Positions 61,023 to 64,000 of a DNA stretch of 64,000 bases are shown here, one piece after another. The notes below the pieces were generated by a model. It saw only the letters and a list, made by a program, of their open reading frames with translations, made no database searches and had not been told where the DNA came from. Location of the stretch: the NCBI GenBank assembly GCA_002700305.1, contig PACZ01000003.1:178090-242089 (forward strand). The letters are read 5' to 3'. The position numbers and the translations under genes were made by a program. Each line of letters starts with the position of its first letter. Position 1 is the first letter of the stretch. Origin of the DNA: Hyphomonas sp. GTDB taxonomy: Bacteria; Pseudomonadota; Alphaproteobacteria; Caulobacterales; Hyphomonadaceae.

Positions 61023-61886
61023 TCACCATCTTAAGCCTGTCATGGCCCAGGTCGCTGCTTCTCCATAGGCTGCCAGCAATTCGGCGACTTCCTCTTCGAA
61101 ATCCTCGCCATGCTCCTTGAGACCGGTGCCCACATAGAGGCTGTCAAAGCCCTGAACGCCTGCGCCGCGCACATCCGTGGCTGGGCTGTCGCCAATGCAG
61201 AGGACGCGCGACCGGTCGACCGGCTTGTCCCCGGTCAGCGCCTCAATGCGCTGAATTGCGAGATGATAGATCGGCGGATGTGGCTTGCCGGGATAAATCA
61301 CTTTGCCGCCAAGGTCTTCGTAGACATCTGCCAGCGCGCCTGCGCACCAGTAGAGCTGGCCGCCTACCCGCACCTGCTTGTCCGGATTGGCGCAGATCAT
61401 GGGAAGGTTCCGGGCGATGCCGGCGGCGAGTTCCTCGCGATAATCTTCCGGATGCTCGCCGACATGATCGCGCAGGCCGATGCACAGCAGCAGGTCGGCC
61501 TCGTCGGCCTCGGTGAATTTGAGATCCAGCCCCTCATAGAGGTGGCGGTCATGTTCCCAGCCTTCATCAGCGCCAAGACGCCAGACGGCCTGCCCCTTGC
61601 GGCGATCCAGCTCCGCGCGGGTCGCATCGCCGGAGGAGACGCAATCGTCAAATGCGGCATCCGGAACGCCCAGCGGCTTGAAATAGCGCGTCACCTGCGC
61701 CTTCGGCACTGGTGCATTGGTGATCAGGCAGACATGGCCGCCGCCTTCGCGGAAGCGGACAAGCGCGTCGCACGCCTCGTCAAATGCCCTGCGGCCATTG
61801 TGGATCACGCCCCAGACGTCACACAGGATCGTGTCGTAGCGGCCGGCGATTTCGGAAAGCCCTTGCGGGAATTGCGGTGCGGTCAT
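61023..61886 (-). CDS. TIGR01459 family HAD-type hydrolase
   Basis: A 287-aa HAD phosphatase of the NagD-like TIGR01459 family. The nucleophile is Asp 23 in LCDVWGVIHNG; the usual second Asp is Trp in this family. ITNAP and KPHPPIY and GDSPATDVRGA give motifs 2 to 4. The substrate is unknown. ATG 61886 lacks a clear ribosome-binding site, but the longer frame to 62204 overlaps the next gene. The family is typical of alphaproteobacteria. Confidence 0.87.
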   Translation of the reverse strand: MTAPQFPQGLSEIAGRYDTILCDVWGVIHNGRRAFDEACDALVRFREGGGHVCLITNAPVPKAQVTRYFKPLGVPDAAFDDCVSSGDATRAELDRRKGQAVWRLGADEGWEHDRHLYEGLDLKFTEADEADLLLCIGLRDHVGEHPEDYREELAAGIARNLPMICANPDKQVRVGGQLYWCAGALADVYEDLGGKVIYPGKPHPPIYHLAIQRIEALTGDKPVDRSRVLCIGDSPATDVRGAGVQGFDSLYVGTGLKEHGEDFEEEVAELLAAYGEAATWAMTGLRW

Positions 61887-61918
61887 GCGCGGCGAGGTAG
61901 GCCGGGCGGGCGCTGCGG

Positions 61919-62404
61919 TCAATTCCCTGCCGCGCAATCGCCGGCGGGCAGCGGGTTCAGGATCCACTGAATGGCGGTCGGGATCGAGACGGAATTGGCG
62001 AAATAGCAGCCCTTGATCCGGATCACATGACCGAGGCTTGTCTCGTCTGAATACTGCGGCGCGTAGTTGCAGGAGACCATGTTCGCGGCGTGCTGCTCCG
62101 GCGTGCCGGGGCGGACCTCCAGCAGCAAATGGTTGGATCCGGTGGGGACCGAGACCGACTTCGCGCTGACCTGGCCATGACTGCTGCAGACTATACCGGA
62201 CCATGCGCCGTCTTCCTGCTGCAGGGCTGGATCAAGCGGCGGTGCAATCGACAGGTCCAGCCAGACCGGGCCTTCTTTCAGCGCCTGGAGCGCATCCGGC
62301 GCCTCGAATTCCACAGGCCCGGGAAGGTCCGCGAGGACCGTCTGAATCTCTCCGGCCGCGGCACCGGCGGGCAAGGCAGCAAGCGCCAGGATCATCGCAC
62401 GCAT
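61919..62404 (-). CDS. Uncharacterised secreted protein
   Basis: A 161-aa protein with signal peptide MRAMILALAALPAGAAAG. The mature part has several Cys (IVCSSHG, VSCNYAP, IKGCYF and the terminal GDCAAG) that probably form disulfides. No family is recognised. The start is ATG 62404 with GGAGG at ideal spacing, but that site is the 3' arm of a perfect 9-bp hairpin. It follows the TipF-like gene by 70 bases and precedes the HAD gene by 32 bases. Confidence 0.7.
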   Translation of the reverse strand: MRAMILALAALPAGAAAGEIQTVLADLPGPVEFEAPDALQALKEGPVWLDLSIAPPLDPALQQEDGAWSGIVCSSHGQVSAKSVSVPTGSNHLLLEVRPGTPEQHAANMVSCNYAPQYSDETSLGHVIRIKGCYFANSVSIPTAIQWILNPLPAGDCAAGN

Positions 62405-62410
62405 GAAAGC

Positions 62411-62432
62411 GCCTCCGTTTCAGAACGGAGGC
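62411..62432 (-). promoter_or_regulatory. Hairpin that buries the ribosome-binding site of the gene at 61919
   Basis: In the minus-strand transcript GCCTCCGTT pairs with AACGGAGGC around a CTGA loop, a perfect 9-bp stem. The 3' arm contains GGAGG, seven bases before the ATG at 62404. It could hold translation in check, like an RNA thermometer or upstream-coupling switch. A terminator for the TipF-like gene is the alternative, but only GCTTTC follows. Confidence 0.6.
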
Positions 62433-62474
62433 CAGCACACACCGGGATTGGGGCGATTTGAGGGAGACCGGCGC

Positions 62475-63704
62475 TTAGCCGAAATTGGTCAGGCGCTGGA
62501 CCATTTCCCGCGGCGGGGCAGTTTCTTCCATCAGCGAGGCCTTGATCGGGCGCGGGGCGCCGAAGACATGGCCCTGGCCATAAGGGATCTCGTATTCGAG
62601 GATTTCGACGACGCTCGCCTCGTCTTCCATCTTCTCGGCCACCATGGTGATGCCATAGCGGGAGAACACGGCTGAGACTTCCTCGCCGTCGACACGGCGG
62701 TTGATGGACGACACCGGGCGCGGCCCGGCCGGGTCGCGCAGCTGGTCGATCAGGGCGCCGCCATTCATCTTCACAAAGCGCACGCCGGCCGACTGAAGAC
62801 GCGGCAGGTCGAGGCCGAGGTCCGGCGCGTGGTCAATGGAGAAGCGGAAGCCGAGCGCGGTCAGCTTGTCCATATTGTCCCGCATGGTGCGCGAGCGGGT
62901 CTCGAACCGGTCGGCGCGGATCTCGAAGATGACAGCGCCGGAGAGGTCCCGGTTTTCCGTCATGAATTCAAGGAACATCGGAAAGAAGGTCGAATCTTCC
63001 AGCGAGCTAGCCGCGATGTTGCAGAAGACGCCGACACGGCGGTCCCGTTCTGCCAGGCGGCGCACGATCTGCACGCAGCGGAACAGGGTGAAATTGTCGA
63101 TCTGCCCCATCAGATTGGCGCGGCGGCCGGCATCGAGGAATTCCGCCGGCAGGATCAGCGAACCGTCCGGACGGCGCAGGCGCGTGAAGCCTTCATAGAA
63201 AGACACCCGGCGCTGCGGCAGCGACACGATCGGCTGCAGGTGCAGGTCCGCCCGGCCATCCTTCAGCGCGTCGCGCACATCGCGGAGAATCGCATCTTCC
63301 TGCGGGGCGACAATCTTGTTGGTGGAGGTTTCCGCCAGACGGGTTTCGAAACTGTGGGACAGCCGGTCGATCAGGCTTTCCAGCTGCTTCATTTCCGAGA
63401 CCAGCGCATCGCGCCGCTCGGTCAGCTCGTGCTTGACCGTTTCCTCGACCACGTCGGTGCGCGCTTCGATCACGTCCATCCGGCGTTCGGCGTCGCGGTT
63501 CTCTTTCTCAATGGCCTGCATGCGCGCATCGATCTCGCGCTTCGAACTGCCATTGGAAACAAGGACATGGATCTGGCTGAGGACGGCTGTGGTCAGCACG
63601 CCTGCGCCAATGGAAATCGGCAGGCCGAGTTCCAGCACCGTCGCGCCGACGTATCCGGCGGCACCGCCGGCTGCCATGTACAGCAGGAACAAGAGAAACG
63701 TCAT
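62475..63704 (-). CDS. EAL-domain protein, TipF-like
   Basis: A 409-aa inner-membrane protein. Two membrane helices in the first 50 residues precede a coiled coil (about 55-130) and a C-terminal EAL domain. The architecture is that of Caulobacter TipF, a c-di-GMP-binding flagellum-positioning protein. The EAL signature is EGF (171-173), the DDFG-type site reads DHAPDLG, and N, K and Q positions (CNIAASS, VKMNGG, GQGHVFG) remain, so binding rather than hydrolysis is likely. First gene of the long minus-strand block. Confidence 0.82.
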   Translation of the reverse strand: MTFLLFLLYMAAGGAAGYVGATVLELGLPISIGAGVLTTAVLSQIHVLVSNGSSKREIDARMQAIEKENRDAERRMDVIEARTDVVEETVKHELTERRDALVSEMKQLESLIDRLSHSFETRLAETSTNKIVAPQEDAILRDVRDALKDGRADLHLQPIVSLPQRRVSFYEGFTRLRRPDGSLILPAEFLDAGRRANLMGQIDNFTLFRCVQIVRRLAERDRRVGVFCNIAASSLEDSTFFPMFLEFMTENRDLSGAVIFEIRADRFETRSRTMRDNMDKLTALGFRFSIDHAPDLGLDLPRLQSAGVRFVKMNGGALIDQLRDPAGPRPVSSINRRVDGEEVSAVFSRYGITMVAEKMEDEASVVEILEYEIPYGQGHVFGAPRPIKASLMEETAPPREMVQRLTNFG

Positions 63705-64000
63705 CAGCTCAGCACCCGAAACAATTCGTCAATCTTAACAGATAAGGTCCAGAAGTTAACGAATTGCTTGGATGTGGCGCAATTTGGGTGGTCCGGCAAT
63801 CCCGCCGAACATTGTTGCGGAGAGGTCACAGACACACCGCGTGTCACAATCGGATACAAACCGTAACTGGACAGGACGCGGAACGACCGATAGCCAAGAG
63901 TCAGAGACCCGGCACCACCGGTCCGCGGCCATCTTATTGGCCGGAGCGGGGGCAGTCTCGGGGGAGACACGGGGCGCGCAGAAATGTGCGCCCCGGTCCT
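63705..64000. other. Upstream region of the TipF-like gene and window end
   Basis: About 300 bases without a convincing gene. The minus-strand frame 63704-63970 is not supported by a ribosome-binding site or family. TTAA occurs at 63735 and 63756 but not with the N7 spacing of a CtrA site. A hairpin sits at the far end (63971-63994). The promoter of the TipF-like gene should lie here. Confidence 0.5.
63971..63994. terminator. 10-bp hairpin with GAAA loop at window end
   Basis: GGGGCGCGCA and TGTGCGCCCC pair with one G-T wobble around a GAAA tetraloop, a very stable GNRA type. No T tract follows within the window. It is probably the end of a gene lying beyond 64000 or a structured RNA element. 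Confidence 0.5.

Noticed and set aside
63730..63765. CtrA site upstream of the TipF-like gene
   Set aside because: Two TTAA half-sites are present but 17 bases apart, not 7.
63704..63970. 88-codon minus-strand frame at the window end
   Set aside because: No ribosome-binding site, no recognisable features, and it covers the expected promoter of the TipF-like gene.
1..64000. Insertion sequences, prophage, integrase or defence island
   Set aside because: No transposase, integrase, phage structural, restriction-modification, toxin-antitoxin or CRISPR gene was recognised; the region looks like core chromosome.

Overview
This window is a gene-dense, GC-rich stretch of an alphaproteobacterial chromosome. 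The family mix points to the Hyphomonadaceae/Caulobacterales side of the class: TIGR02301, TIGR01459, DUF3035 (BamF-type) lipoprotein, a TipF-like EAL protein, an HD + NrtR-like pair, and CtrA-type TTAA-N7-TTAACC sites. That placement is an inference from gene content and motifs; no rRNA is present to confirm it. I see no insertion sequence, prophage, CRISPR array or rRNA. The only RNA gene is one tRNA with a CAT anticodon.

Layout. 1-5957: end of rnhB, a GIY-YIG protein behind a consensus CtrA site, a DUF4386 membrane protein, ttcA, an orphan protein and a large DUF5916 outer-membrane-type protein. 6019-17095: lipid/acyl-CoA and redox enzymes (acyl-CoA dehydrogenase, crotonase, SDR, nitronate monooxygenase-like), a LysR regulator preceded by a 29-bp palindrome, RNA-modification genes (tadA, rsmD, a TrmA/RlmD-type methyltransferase) and a patatin. 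17113-24839: D-2-hydroxyacid dehydrogenase, TIGR02301, DUF123, soxR with a SoxR-box promoter facing a VOC gene, a lipoprotein gamma-glutamyltransferase, a His-rich cation diffusion facilitator and trxB. 24859-36271: TPR-like protein, tRNA, DUF983, SOUL, hybrid histidine kinase, an orphan ClpP paralogue, recQ, family-5-like uracil-DNA glycosylase, smpB-dapA and a lytic transglycosylase. 36278-49844: a TPP enzyme, a feruloyl-CoA-synthase-like ligase, a coupled pyrC / HD hydrolase / K+ channel operon, bioY, ygfZ, tag, a KAS III-like enzyme, an unlisted 50-residue membrane protein, and an HD + NrtR-like pair.

49846-63704 is one long minus-strand block: tipF-like, secreted protein, HAD, MaoC, ribF, two YbjN-like paralogues, ileS, lspA, DUF3035, then three M16 peptidase-family genes. 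It combines cofactor supply, lipoprotein processing and envelope proteolysis.

The most interesting signals are regulatory. (i) An Ile-codon-bearing mini-ORF followed by a terminator-like hairpin and T tract sits just upstream of ileS, a candidate transcription attenuator. (ii) A near-consensus SoxR box with a 19-bp -35/-10 spacer drives a VOC gene. (iii) A 29-bp palindrome overlaps the LysR ribosome-binding site. (iv) A perfect hairpin buries the Shine-Dalgarno of the secreted protein at 61919. (v) CtrA-type sites lie near rnhB and the hybrid kinase. I found no clear new defence or mobile system here.
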